A stretch of 64,000 nt of DNA from Gavia stellata (taxonomy: Eukaryota > Chordata > Aves > Gaviiformes > Gaviidae): the NCBI RefSeq assembly GCF_030936135.1, contig NC_082600.1, positions 5,894,821-5,958,820 of the forward strand. The letters are read 5' to 3'. The notes under the pieces are model-generated. The model was not told where the DNA came from, ran no database searches, and worked only from the letters and a program-made list of their open reading frames with translations. Made by a program: the position numbers and the translations under genes. Shown here piece by piece: positions 37,369 through 50,000 of this stretch (position 1 is the first letter of the stretch; every line of letters starts with the position of its first letter).

Positions 37369-37398
37369 CTTCTCTCTCTCTTTCTCTCTCTTTCTCGC
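37369..37398 (+). repeat. CT microsatellite
   Basis: TCTCTCTCTC runs interrupted by TTT, probably within the NAA30 3' UTR. The transcript would carry a pyrimidine-rich tract. Confidence 0.8.
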
Positions 37399-37911
37399 AT
37401 TTGCTCTTGCTCTGTTTTTCTCTTATTTTTTTTTTTCCTTTAATTGGGCTTACATAGGTTTTACCAATACCCATCAATTTTTTTCAGTAATTACAGTGTC
37501 TAGGCTTTCTTGTTCAGTGTGATTATAGCCCAGTTCTATGAATCAGTTGGGGGTTTTTTCCACTTTGGGGGGAAAAAAAAGGTATTAGTTGACTTGTGGA
37601 AGCACCTATGTAATCTGTGAAAAGGATGAACTCTCAGTGAATCCGCTCTTCTGTAGTTGAGCGTACTCTTCAGATTTGCCTTACTACACTTTTTTTGTTA
37701 TTTTTTTAGGGTTTGGTTTGAGTCATGGGTTTATTTTGCTAATTACTGTACACTTAAAAACAAAACCAACAAAACCCCTACCTCCAGTAACATTTGGAAA
37801 AGAGCCCTGTGCAGGAAAACTGGATTTAAAGGAAAGCCTTATTTTGCACAGACCAGTCGCACATGGTGATGGACATTTCTTACCATGTACAAATTATGAG
37901 TTGTATTTGAA

Positions 37912-37917
37912 AATAAA
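37912..37917 (+). promoter_or_regulatory. NAA30: Candidate NAA30 poly(A) signal
   Basis: AATAAA followed by a T-rich and then GT-containing stretch, about 1.7 kb after the stop codon. Confidence 0.45.
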
Positions 37918-37940
37918 GATTTTTAATGGAAATTGGCCCT

Positions 37941-40655
37941 TCTGAGTTTTCTGCTTGTAGACACCATTTGTGCTTTTGAGGGGTGTTTGTTCCCCTCAGT
38001 AAAGAAAACTCATATTTAAAATGATGCCCAAGACAAAGTGTTATAAACTGGGTTCTGTTATTCACAGAACATGATGGAGTTCAGCGTAGAGCCTGTATGT
38101 TGCCACTACTGCCTTGTGACAGGATAAAACCTTTTGTTCACGTTACGCCGATCCCTCAGGGTTGCCAGTTTTTCTGGGTGGCTTTTCAGGAGGTTTTGTT
38201 CATAGTCAGATGTTGATAATAAATGAATCAAAACAGACTTCTCTCAACCATGTTCCAGTGGTCCAGGACGTAGTGACTGCTCTGGCTTGCTTGAACTGAG
38301 GAGACAGATCAGGGAGGTTTCATACCTTGTTAGCAGCTGTCGGACTTGTATCGCAAACTGCAAACTAGGCTATCTTGTGTGTCTGCTGATGTTTAAAAAC
38401 TGAAAAGCCAGACAGGCAAGTTTTCTATTGGTTAATATTTAAGCCGTGGGTGTCTTCAGATTCAAAAGCTGACTTAGAAGTTAGCCGAAATCACTTTTCA
38501 TGAAGGCACTGCCAAAAACATTGCTTCTGAGCAAACTTCAAATACAATTCTGTTTGTTTATTGTAAGAAGTAATTGTCGCCATGCACGTTTTGAAAATAC
38601 TGCGCAAAATAGGGGCACTTTTTTCTAAAAGAGCACATCGCCTGAAAGGTTCTGATATTGCTGCTGTGTAACACACAGTTCACTACGGAAGATGCTGAAG
38701 CTGTATGTGTTGGTTCGTATTAAAAGAAACAGATTTGTTCGCTGTGTTGCTTGGGATTTGGATATCAAGTGGGAAGTTCTGAATTTGCAAAGAGGTGAAA
38801 ATAGATTTTCAAAAGAAATCTAGTGATGAAAAGTTGATTATTTCTCATGTCTGTTGCTAAAACACAGTCCTCTCCCCCTCACCTTTTGCATTGACAAATC
38901 TAACTAAGGAGTCGATCGCTCTTATGTTTAAATTTGCCCAAATGTTGCTACTGGCTGACATGTCGGTATGGATGTTTGCATTATATTGTTTTTTAAGAAA
39001 TGATCAGGTTCATCACCTTCAAGAAAAGTAGGCATAATCTAATTGGCATTGCATAGTATGTCACAAACTATTTTTCAGGGCACTGCAAGACATTGCTAAA
39101 ACTGAGTGCTATGTTAAAAAAATTACAGGTCTTGTATAAACATTACAACATATTGGAGTTCAGGTATCAGGTGGGCATCTATGAAAAATATCAAGTGTAT
39201 CTCAAAATACTGGACTGCTGTTTTGAGTGGATTATATTCTTCTGTCCCTTTATCCTTTTTGATGAGAACAAAAACAGTGGGGTTATGAAATGTACAAGCT
39301 GTCTAAATACAATGCAGTCAAATAAATGGTTAAGTTGTTTATCTATTTCCTTTTGAATGGAAATGTTCTAATGATTGTTTTGCTTTGTCTACAAAATATG
39401 AATACATGCTTATTCTTGAGAGAGAAAGAGTGGAAAAAATTTTACAAGAAAGTTGCTTATCGTTACGTGATTTTCATTTCCATGCCTCTGTTAGAAGCAT
39501 CCTGAATAACATTTCTATGAACATCGGTGTCATAGCTGAACTAAAATGGATCCTTTTTTCATGTCTATTAAGTTATGATTAATGTAGTCATGCAGGACTT
39601 CCCTGGCAGATAAGGGTGGGGGGGTTTATTATTTTGGTAGGAATAAGCAAGAGTTGAGAACTGCTGGCAGCCCTTGCAAAGCTGAGAACAATCTCTTTTA
39701 ATAGTGTACGGGGGGAGCCTATGGATTTTGAAAATCCTTTGTGCTTTCTTCCCTCTACAATTACATTTAGGCTCCTAAAACTTTCTAAGAATTTGCCAGC
39801 AAACGTTGTGCGTGTTTGGTTGTGCATTTGTTAAGAGGTGTGCAGAAGACTGAGAGTTGTAACCAACTTCTAGAAACTGCTGGTTGCCTGACAGCAGCTC
39901 CGAGTGTTTTGTTCTTCCAGCTTCTTTTCTGATTCCTCACAGCTAGGCTATCTGATTGCTAGAGTTCATTTCGAATTAAGGCTTCACAGACCTTTTACCA
40001 CTTCCTCGTAGTAGGAACTGTTGTAGGTAAAGGGAAATTTCTTTCCAAATTCAGGAACTGGATGCTGGGTGTTGCATTGTAACTTTTTATCGAGTCATAA
40101 ACCAGTGACAAACAGCCCTGCTGCTTTTTTTACTCCTCCAATTCCTCCAAGTATTGAATTCTGTGCAAGATAAGGGTTAAATTATTTTTTTGTCTTGCAC
40201 TGCAATGTATTTATAGCCCTAGTATATCTAGTTAGTATGCATGGGCTAAAATAAATTTGGAGAAGCCTAGCATTTCTTTCTTTAATGTGAAATTATAAGA
40301 AGTCTTCTCACAGATAGTCCAGACTACACAAGACTGGTTAGGTATATTTTTAGGAACGAGCGATTTATGTGTTACCCACCAATGTACACTTTAAAAATCT
40401 GTGATTTCTTTAAATATGCAGTGCAGAGGGATCCCGAGCTATGACTTGTACGGGGAAAAGAGAAATGTCTCTAGGTCTACAGAAAGGTTTTTGGTAAAGA
40501 AGCTGAGGCTTTTCTGCTTCCGTTGCTATCCGCCTCCCTGTGGGGAAGACAGGACTGTGACTGCACTCTTGATCATTGCTCTTCGTGGTAAGGCTCAAGG
40601 GTAAGGTAAAAAAGAGTGAAATGCAAAAGAGTTCAGAACAGATGAAGTATTTATC
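37941..40655. other. Possible long NAA30 3' UTR or intergenic
   Basis: AT-rich sequence without recognised exons. AATAAA hexamers at 38218, 39321 and 40250 could end longer NAA30 transcripts. Open frames here are short and AT-biased, with no domains. Confidence 0.45.
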
Positions 40656-40659
40656 TTCT

Positions 40660-41050
40660 AGACTTGATGTCCTCCACAGGAGGACAGTCCCTCTTCAATG
40701 AAGTCTGTGTGAGCCCTCTTCAAAGGAAATCGTGGATGCCCGCAGTTTTGGTGGATTCAAGGAGAGACTGAACAAATACTTGAAAGAGGGATCTATTGAG
40801 AGATGCTGAGCAGACAAACTGTAGGAGGCTCAGGAAGCTTCCAGAGCTGAACAGCCTCAACAGCTGGGAGACCACTGGGTGAAACGTCGCCCGCTATGTA
40901 TACTTGCCCCATCCTTCCTTTTCCCAAGACATCTCCTTGTGGCAACTGGTCCTGTGTTCCCATTTTATGGCCAATACTGGAGATGAGAGATCAGCCAGGG
41001 TACCAGTGTAGGACAGAGCGATGCTACTGCAGGGCAGGGAACGACCAGCT
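40660..41050 (+). repeat. Ancient amniote interspersed repeat (LINE/SINE 3' end type)
   Basis: The segment GGATTCAAGGAGAGACTGAAC, AAATACTTGAAAGAGGGATC, then CTCAGGAAGCTTCCAGAGCTG, TGGGAGACCACTGGG, TATACTTGCCCCATCCTTCC, CATCTCCTTGTGGCAAC and CAATACTGGAGATGAGA is collinear with a repeat 3' end common in turtles and crocodilians (the one ending in a gggctagatggacc-type motif). The copy is old. I cannot assign the family name from memory. Confidence 0.5.
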
Positions 41051-44000
41051 CACAGGGACTGCTTTCCACCTTTGCAGGCATTAGAGGATGAAAAGGCTCT
41101 TGATTTGTAGACTTTGGATCTGGGGCTCTGCAGGACAAGTGGCGCTTTCGTTCAGTAATACTCCTTTGCTCTAATACAGTGCCAGGGAAGCTGCCCTGGG
41201 GATAATCAAGAGTTTTCTATGTATTTTCCTACCAGGCCAGGGGTCTTTCCTTCCACGCAGTCAGAGAGATGAGTGCAATACCCTGTTACAAACTACGAAG
41301 TGCTTTCTGACCTTGGGTTTTTCTAAAATGTGCCTCGTTAAATGGTGATCATTTCTTGCACCTTGTTGCGATAGCATTTGGTGCGATCCACTGCTGAAGT
41401 ACAATTGTTTTCTTCCTTCGCTGAACATCTGTTATCATTTAGAAAACACAGCTAAATAAAAGAAACATCCCCTCTGTCTCACTGCCAGCAATCCCTATTG
41501 ATCTTTCTTCAGCTGCATAAGAGAGGAAAAAGGTCAAATCCAATGTATGATTTATGGTCTGCACAGTCTTCTGTCAAAGCTCAAGGGCAGGTCACTACGT
41601 GCTTTTGTCGTATATATTTGTATTACCCACAGGCCTTAGGTTGATGATTCCTTGTTTTTCGGTGATTTGAGTAGGAAATGAGAGATCTTCTTGGTTTTAA
41701 AAAACCTGAGTAGAAACAAGAACGTACTGAAAAGTCTTAAGACTGTTTCAGAAATTTTAAGGTCCCTGGGACATGCACGCACACGACCCCTCAGATTCAG
41801 ATTTTGTTAAATCTCAGTATTTGACTTCCTTTTAAGCAGGGATGGAGAACGATTCCCTGAATTTTTAGCCATTGCCTTGCAGGTGGCTGGAACACGTAAT
41901 CTCCATGTGGGAGTCACGGATTTAAATTCCACCTTGGCATCGACCAGAAGTTCCATCCTGGACCGAAGAAATTCTCCAACAATCAAAACTGAACCCAAAG
42001 AGCAACAAAAAAAATTGTCCAAAATGTTTTTTTGGACTTTTCCTGATAGACATTTTTCCTATTTTTTGCACCAGCTAATGCCTTGAGGTTTTGGGGTTTC
42101 TTTTAAAAAAAAAATAAATGCAAAAGCAGGAAAAATCATTTCTGCTGAAGTGTGAATGCTTCTCTCCGGGTGCTGGAGAGTGGGAGAAGCTGATAAAGAG
42201 GAGGTAGTGGCTAAAGATGTAGTATGGCAGCTTAATAGTAACTAGTTTCTACTTTCTTGTTTCTGTCTGTAATAAGATACCACCTGCTGCTTCCTTTTTT
42301 GTTGTTTGTAAAATGCCAATAAAGATGAAGGTTGAAAAAGTGGGTGACTGAGCAGCTTTGCCAACGTAAGAAAGCTTTATGCAAAGCTAGAATTATTACT
42401 GATGTCATAAAGGAGGGGGCCGAAACCGTTAGCCGTGCGACCCCCTTCCAGATAGCTCTTTGAAAATACATGTTCTGTCCACGTGAACGCGCTCCTTTCC
42501 ATGAGTAATTTAGAGCAGACAGCTAATTGAATACTCTCGTGTTGCCACGGCTCCCTCCCCGGGGATGGTTGCACTGGAAAAGGCTCTTAGACTACATCAA
42601 AATTAGTCTTTAATATTGGAAAGAACAAACAAATGAGCCCTCCGAGTTTGATGCATTTGATGAAAGTGGTTGATGTGTCACTTCTGAATTGAGCTAAGTG
42701 TGCTTCAACCTCATTGACTCAAAGCATAAGGGCTTGCTGGAGGAGCTAATTATATTAAGAAGAAAACCAGCTGCTCTTCAGCCAAATTCAGGATCTCCTT
42801 TCTCATCCCCCTTCTCCATGCAGCGACATGCTGATCTGAGGGTCCTGCAGCTTTCCAGGGAATAAATGGCAGTTTCAGGTGTGCAAAGCTGCCTTTGCCA
42901 AATTAAGGGCTTGCCCCATCCATAGCTAATGCTGCTGTTCAGTGATAAAATTAACCAGAAAATGTGATTTTTATTTTTATTTTTTCCCATTTTTTTTTTT
43001 ACACAGATGACTTGATCCAGGAGCCTTTCGGTTGCCTTAGGTCCAAAGTCTCTCTCACGGCTGGCACAGAGTGTATTTTTGCAGTTCTAAACTGAGCTTG
43101 TTGAGGATGAGTGAGCTGGGCTGTCTGAAAATATAAACAGCCTCAAAAAAATAAATAAATTGGGAAGCAGTTTAAGCCGCAAATGGCAGTTGGAGTCCTT
43201 TTCTGCAAATAGCAGGGATTTTTATCTTGCTATCTGAAAGTGACATTCAAAAAATTGCTCTTGAAGCTGGAAAAGAAGTTCATCACTACAGAAAACAGGG
43301 CTGGATATGATTAAAGAGAGAAAGTGTTCTCCTTGGGGGTTTGTTGTTTTATTGAAGTGAAAATTGAAAAGCTGGCAATCTCTGGGCTGTCGATGAACCA
43401 AGCATCGCTCGAACAGTTTCACATATAAGCTAATAAGTGGAATACGTAGAAGGCATCTGCATAGGTGCTACCTGGCGTTGAGCACCCTGTTAAGGGACTG
43501 CATTTAGTGGCTGCTGTATTGTCTCAGAATACTCAATCCCATATATCTTACCAAAATACACCAAAAATACATTTATTGAAGCTTAAAACTTCAATGTTTT
43601 GGCTCTGTCTGTGTAGAAATAGCTTTTCTGTCTGTCGACAGGAGTTCTGTAGTTCTCTGTGAGATTGTTTTGCTTAAACTATGCATTCTTGGAAAGTCCT
43701 TCGGAAGAAGTGCGCTCTGAAAACTTTTCCAGCGTCAAAATCTCAGGAACATTTTGAAACCTACAGAAAGAACCCTTTTTCTTTTGCAGATCCTGGAAGT
43801 GACTTCTCCTGGTTTTTTGCTCACCAGCTAAAGAGCTTAGTAAATACTTCCAAGCGTGGAAATAAAAGTCAAAGGTTTCAAAAAACGTTTTTTAAAGATC
43901 TTTTGCCAGCGTCAGCCCTCTTCCACTCCTGTTTGAGCTTTGCAAACTTCTAGTTTTCAACCTGCTCTAACATTGAAAGAACAGATTGCTGTGAGTAAGT

Positions 44001-46990
44001 TTTCTTTGGTAAATAGTTCCAGGGAGATTTAAATTTCTTTAAGCTGCAAATTTCTGATCCCTGAAATGGAAAGATTTATTTTTTTTTTTGAGGTTGCTTT
44101 GAATTGTATCCAGCCCCAAAACTATCTTCTGTTACTGTGCATCAGAAATCCAGCAGTATTGGTGGGGCTTTTTTACACTGAGTTGCTTCTAAAGCATCCC
44201 CTGCCATCTTACGGTGCTTTTGGAAGCTCTCCCTGATGCTGTGCAGGGACAACGTTCCTGCAGATGAGGCAGAGAGCATCCACCCCACCTCATCCACGTC
44301 CAAAGAGCACGGTACAGTTGTGCATTCACTTGGACGCAGTCAGCATCAGGCAACTGTTTGAGGGCAGGTTAGGAAAGAGCTGCAGGGAGAGAATGGGGAA
44401 ACTGAGGCAGGAGAGTCTGGGTGTGCTGGCATCCTTTGGGTACACAAATTCTGGAAACCAGACCTGCTGCTTCTTCGCGGCGAGTGCCGTCATCATACCT
44501 TGGAGTAGGGGGACTGTCTGAGTCTCGTACAGACGGGAGGCGTGGGATACACCGTGGGTGTGTATCCTCAGGAAACCTGCAATTTTCATCCTCCACGCTT
44601 TTCTTCTCTCTGTACAAGGAAGAAGAATTACTCCAACTAGCATTAGCCTGCTTAAAACACCGGATCATACGTTGGTGGGGGAAATGCATGAAAAAACAGA
44701 AAGCAAGACTTTGGTTTGGGAGTTACCCTTTGTCGGTGCTTCGTTATTAGAGCAGCCTGATCTCATGGGCTTGCGCCAAAGCAGTTTTTGCTGGGGACTT
44801 TATGCAGATTAATCCTTAAAGCTGGTCCTGACGCAGGATGGGGCCTCTGACTCCTGTGACTCAGACGAAGCTTGAGGGTTAGACCGCTTCACTTCACCAA
44901 ACAGAAACCAACTTCTTCTTTAAAATTAGGACTTTAGGGAAAAATAGTGAACCGCAGTAAGTTACAGCTAACAAAACAGTAATAAAGCAAACCATCCCTT
45001 AGTGGTCACCTGAAATAGCAGCTACGGCAGAAGCCGTCTCAGCCCCGGCAGCTCCCAGAAACCTTTCTGGAACAGGCGATAGCTTTAGTTAGCACCTCTA
45101 AAGCCCTGCTGCCCATCACAGCCATCCTGGCTGTAACCCTGCCTTGGGACCCTGCTCCCCCTTACCCAGCGCTGATAGGAGAAGGACCTCCCGTCCGTGA
45201 AACTACAGCCGCAGTCGTACTCCCGGGTATTTTGGCCATTTGCCCCATTCCTTGCTGTTGTCCAGCGAAAGTTTTCACCAGGGTGCCTGCAGAGCCGGGC
45301 GGTGAAGGCGTTGAAGCAGGTTCGGGGAATAGGGCTGGTTTCAAAAGGCAGCGTGAAAAAGTGTGTGAAGGTGAGTAAAAAGGAGAGTTTGGTGGGTTTT
45401 TTTCACCATACGGGTATCAGGTGTGGATAAATGTGCAGATCCTCTTCATGGGAAGTCAAATCTCCTTTAGAAATCTGCTAGTTTCCTAGCACGTTGGCAA
45501 GCTGAATTTCATCCCCAAAATGTGCGTAGCACGGTGCTGCCCTAACCTGGGCCAGCTTACCCCCGCGCACACAGGGATTCAAGCAGTGAACGAAAGCTAA
45601 AACCACCTTTCCTAAACCTCAGGCTATGCGTGATTTAAATGGTGCTCACAGCCCGCTTTTCCATAGACTGGCCCAACTTGCTTAGAACTGAATAGAAAAT
45701 AATTATTTTTTTAATTTAGAGGCTAAGGGAAAGTTGCAGTTCTCAGACACAGCGCTGTGTGTTCGCTGGTCTCCGACTGCTTGGCTTGCTGCAGATGTAT
45801 GAGTGAATTTTCAAACTGCTCTTTATCATGGGCTTACATGTTTAATTTGGTTGATTTAGGCTTGCCTGACTCCTCCGACCACAAGCACCCCAGCATCAGT
45901 TTGGCTGTAGACACCTGGATACAGGGCTGGGGGGCTTCAGACTTCTCCACGTCCTTGCTCTGAATTCATGGTGGTCACTCAAAAATCTCGGGATACCGAA
46001 CCCGTACAAATGGTTTGTCCTTTCAAGAGAAACGTTTCATTCAGAGTATCCAGTTTTTGTTCCGTGTTAACATCTGGGCAGCTTTTAAAGACAAAATTTA
46101 CTGCAGTTCAAGATTTTTCCCCTTGTGAAAGGCTCTGTAAAACTTCCAACTGCTTTACAGTCTGCTGGCTCCTACGGCTGTGCCCCACACCACTCTTTAT
46201 CTAGTTCGACAAGTATTACCAGGCTGCTTTCCGAAGATCTGGAGTATCTGCGGTGCGTCTGGATTCTGCTGGGAGTCTGCTCCACTGCTGCCTGCATGAT
46301 CCGGCTCGTGTGTTTTAGCTGAATAATCTGCAGCAGCAGCGGTTTGGGCTCACTGGCGTGACTGATAAGAGCTTTACATAGAAATGAGGCAAAAGAAGGT
46401 TGGGATACACAGGTCTAATCTCTCTGCTTGGTTTTTGATAGGAAATAAGAGGAAAAGCAGGTAGGCAAAGCTGTGCCGATGGATAAAGCAGTACCACAGG
46501 GCAGAGGATGGAGAGCAAGGACACATAAGTCCGTATTTTCGTGTGCTTTACACACTAGGGTTGAACCACACCTGGTTAAATAGATTCTTCCTTGACAGTA
46601 AGTGCTTGGTTATCCACCCCTCAAATTACCCCGCAGGCATGGGGAAAAGGGAGAGGGGCTGGAGAGTGAATAGGGGAAGAAGGCGGCAGCGATGGGAAGT
46701 CAGAGGTGTGGAGCAGATGAACTCTCGCCTGCGTCTCCTGCGTGCGCGGAGCCAGGCGCGCTGGCTGGCTTGCAGGGGGATTGGGCAGATAGTCTGTGAG
46801 CGAAAAGCATGAAAACCTGATGTATGTTGCAGAGGGTTCAGGAGGTTCTGCACTGAAAGGGCAACCCTTAATTCATCTGAGGGGCTGCGTGTGGCCAGAA
46901 GGAGATACCTGAACAGGTCGAGAGGTGATGTCAGGAAGTCTAACCAAAAAAACCTTGAACTCCGGGGCAGAACGGGCTCCAAGACCCTAT
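41051..46990. other. Intergenic spacer between convergent genes
   Basis: No exon or RNA gene was recognised. Paired frames on both strands near 44.26-44.81 kb reflect local composition. Near 42015-42040 a short GTCCAAAA..TTTTGGAC inverted repeat is visible, too short to call. Confidence 0.5.
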
Positions 46991-47057
46991 GGAAAAACAG
47001 AAATAAGGTGGAAAATCAGAAATAAGGTGGAAAAACAGAAATAAGGTGAAAAAGCAG
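46991..47057 (+). repeat. 19-bp tandem repeat, three and a half copies
   Basis: Units at 46991-47009, 47010-47028 and 47029-47047 each read GGAAAAACAGAAATAAGGT with one substitution in the second unit, followed by a partial fourth copy. The near-identity indicates recent duplication. Confidence 0.9.
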
Positions 47058-50000
47058 TCCTGACTGCAGACCAGGTGTGTGCCCTCCTCTGAGAAGATTG
47101 TATCCTTTGGTAAAGATGTACATCTCGTGTTATATTTCTGTCGGGTTAGTGAGCTGAACCGGCTCCCAGAAAGGTTCAGGTAGCAGAGGAAAAGCTCAGA
47201 GCGGAGGAAGGGAGAGGTGGATCTGCATATATCCGCTGTGATGAACTGAGAGAGCAGCTCAGACATGATGAGTAACTTGCCCTGGAGACAGTTCAGGTCT
47301 CAGCTGAATGCTGACAGCGCTCACTGCCCTCTCTGGGTGTCTTCCCATTGAGTACGCCCAACTTGGTTGTAAAATAACCCAGATTTTAAACCCATATTAA
47401 ACCCTGCTCTTGTGTACACCTCCTCTAGGAACAAAAATACCTGTCCTTGAGCCTCTGGGCCCCTCTGATTAACCTTTCTTCCCCCAACACGATGCAGCAG
47501 CGAGGACTGTCCCAGAGGAGCAGGAAGGCAGAGGGACTTCTCAAGAGGTTGCTCCCAGGTTCTGTGTCCACCATGTCCCCCGCCCCAACATGCACACGGC
47601 CAGGGAAGGACCACATCCTTCTCGTACAGGCATGCTCTGGGTGCTCTGACCTGTTGCAGAGCTGAGCCTCCTCTGGGATGGTTTAAGCAGGCAGATAAAT
47701 TTTTATGTGTTTAAGAGCAGGGAATTAATCACACCTGCCAAATCCTTCTTGGTAAACAAGATTAAGCTTTACCAAGGAAACCTGAAATTATAAAACCTAC
47801 TTTTCCACTTGACAATGCACTTGTTTGCTTTTAGAAAAGCTTTTTCTTTCTTAAGAACGCTTTTGGGGTTATTGTCTGGTTCTGGCCAGTTGCTGAAATG
47901 GGAAAAAATAATGAAAATTTGTGCAAAGAGCCCTTTCTCCTTCAGGCAGGAAGAGCCACCGTAGGAGGTGTGGGCTGCGTCCCCCTGAGCCAGCTGCATC
48001 CGCTCTGAAGTGTCGCAGGGAGACGGATGCTCAGGGCTCCCTGCTCAGAGCCTTCGCGAAGGCCACAGCTTTACTTCATCTGCTTCAGTCCCAAAGTATG
48101 GTGGTGCTCAAGTCCCTCAAGAGGCCCCTGAAGGGGACTTGAGCCCAAGTCCACGTACTTCTCTGAAAAACCACCATGGGGAGAAATAAGTTGGCTATAA
48201 ATGACCAAGGAGCTACAACTCTTAACCCTTTAGGAAATGTATCGCTGTAGCAGAAGGCATTGCAGGTTGGGAACCTGGGCAGAAGCTGAGCAGCCTCAGA
48301 TAATGTCACCTCAGGGGATGGGGAAAAAGCCCATGTGGTTCTTTCAAAACAGCTCTTCCAGTCTTCCAGCACATTTAACCCAAGATGTTTATCTGGGAGA
48401 AAAGGCTGAGTTTCCTGTTAACAGGCTTTAACTGTGTGGGTAATGCGCTTGCTGCTCTGAGTGTTGGGTTACTGGCTGTCATCTGAAAGCAAGGACATTT
48501 CTCCTCAACGTTAGGAGCTTCATATGCATTGATTTGGTCACCAAAGTGACACCTCTCTTCTCGTGACAACAGGAAGGTGGCGGTGATTTCTGTGCTGTGG
48601 AAAAAGCATCCGCAGAAAACCTGAGACGATGTCGTTCACACGTTATGGGGTGGTTGTTTCATTTTTCTGTCTGGGATCTTTTTGTTTGTCTTTTTCAAAG
48701 AGTAATCTTTCTTGAGCCCTTTGAAATGCACCAAGTGGATGATTAAGTGCAGGAAGCATCCAGTCTCTGAGCGAGATTTGTATGGCAATCGATGACACCA
48801 GCACGCCGGAATATTACACTTGGACATCAAAGTGGGCCATTAGGGAGTGGCTAGAAGAGCTCCAAAGATAGCCATGGGCCCCAATGATAGCAAACGGCCC
48901 GGGGAGCTGGAGGCATCCCTGCAGGAGTAGAAGTCCCGGCGGCGAGCAGGGTAAGGCTCGGTAAGACTCGACTTTGTACCTGACTCACTGGTGTTGTCTA
49001 ATAGGGGAATCTGCATATGGTTGGCAAAATCCACCACTGAAGGGAAGTACCTTCACGGACAACGTTGTCCTAAAAGCATTTCATTATTTTTATGACAGAA
49101 CCTGTCTGAATAGAAGCACTTTGGTATGTCGAGCCAAATTTTATAATGCCTTCCTCCTCAATTTTGTGAAACTTTCTTTGCAAAAACACCACAGTTTCAA
49201 AAAGAGCCCTTAATGACCATCAGTCCCATGAACCCCAAAGGCAAAGGACTTCATTCGATACAAACAAGCAAGACAAATAGGTAGGGTTGCCATAGGCGGG
49301 TGTTATTTTCTCAGTACGGGGCCTGAATCTGAACACATCTGGGTTAAGAGTAATGTTTTTCTTTGGAGGTTTTTGTTAGCACGGATTCGCTGCCTGCTCT
49401 AGATCTCGGCACTCCTCTCCAGTTCCTGGGGTGAGCACAAAGGCAGGTCTTAGTGTGCTTAACTGGAACATCGGTTACAGAATCCGAGCACTTGAAAGCT
49501 GGGAAACAAAGAGGTAAGACCTCATTCATTTTAACTATTTCCACATCACAACCACTTACATGATTTTTCTTGATGATAAACAAAAGCCTTTCCCTTTCTG
49601 TGGCTACCTAATTCCAACTCAGACAGACACTTAGCAGTCTTCTCTGTTTTTTTTTTTCATTATAATAGGGTGGTTTTTTTCATTTTATAGTGTTTTGTAA
49701 TTAATTTTTTCCTTCTTACGCAGATGAAGACAGGCCTCCTATAATTTAAACACCTGGATCAGAAAAGTCATCAGTGCACTGCATCAAAAGAGCAAAAACG
49801 GTGGCTAACCTTGTATAATGTGCAGCTGAACATCTGTTTTCCCACGGTAAGTGAAGATGCATCGCACTGGCTGTGTCCTAGGTCCTTCAACTCCCCTGTC
49901 CAGAAGTGACACCTTTCTGCCAAGGCCACAGTCCTCCAGAGAGGAGACCAAACATCTGATCCTACAACTGCAAAATCATACCCTCTTCCACTTTACTTGG

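Larger units (their letters stand above)
36190..37940 (+). other. NAA30: NAA30 3' UTR (minimum likely extent)
   Basis: AT-rich sequence after the stop codon with AATAAA at 36884, 37254 and 37912. The last is followed by a G/T-rich stretch that could act as the downstream element. Further hexamers at 38218, 39321 and 40250 would allow a longer form of up to about 4 kb. RNA 3'-end data would settle which are used. Confidence 0.5.
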
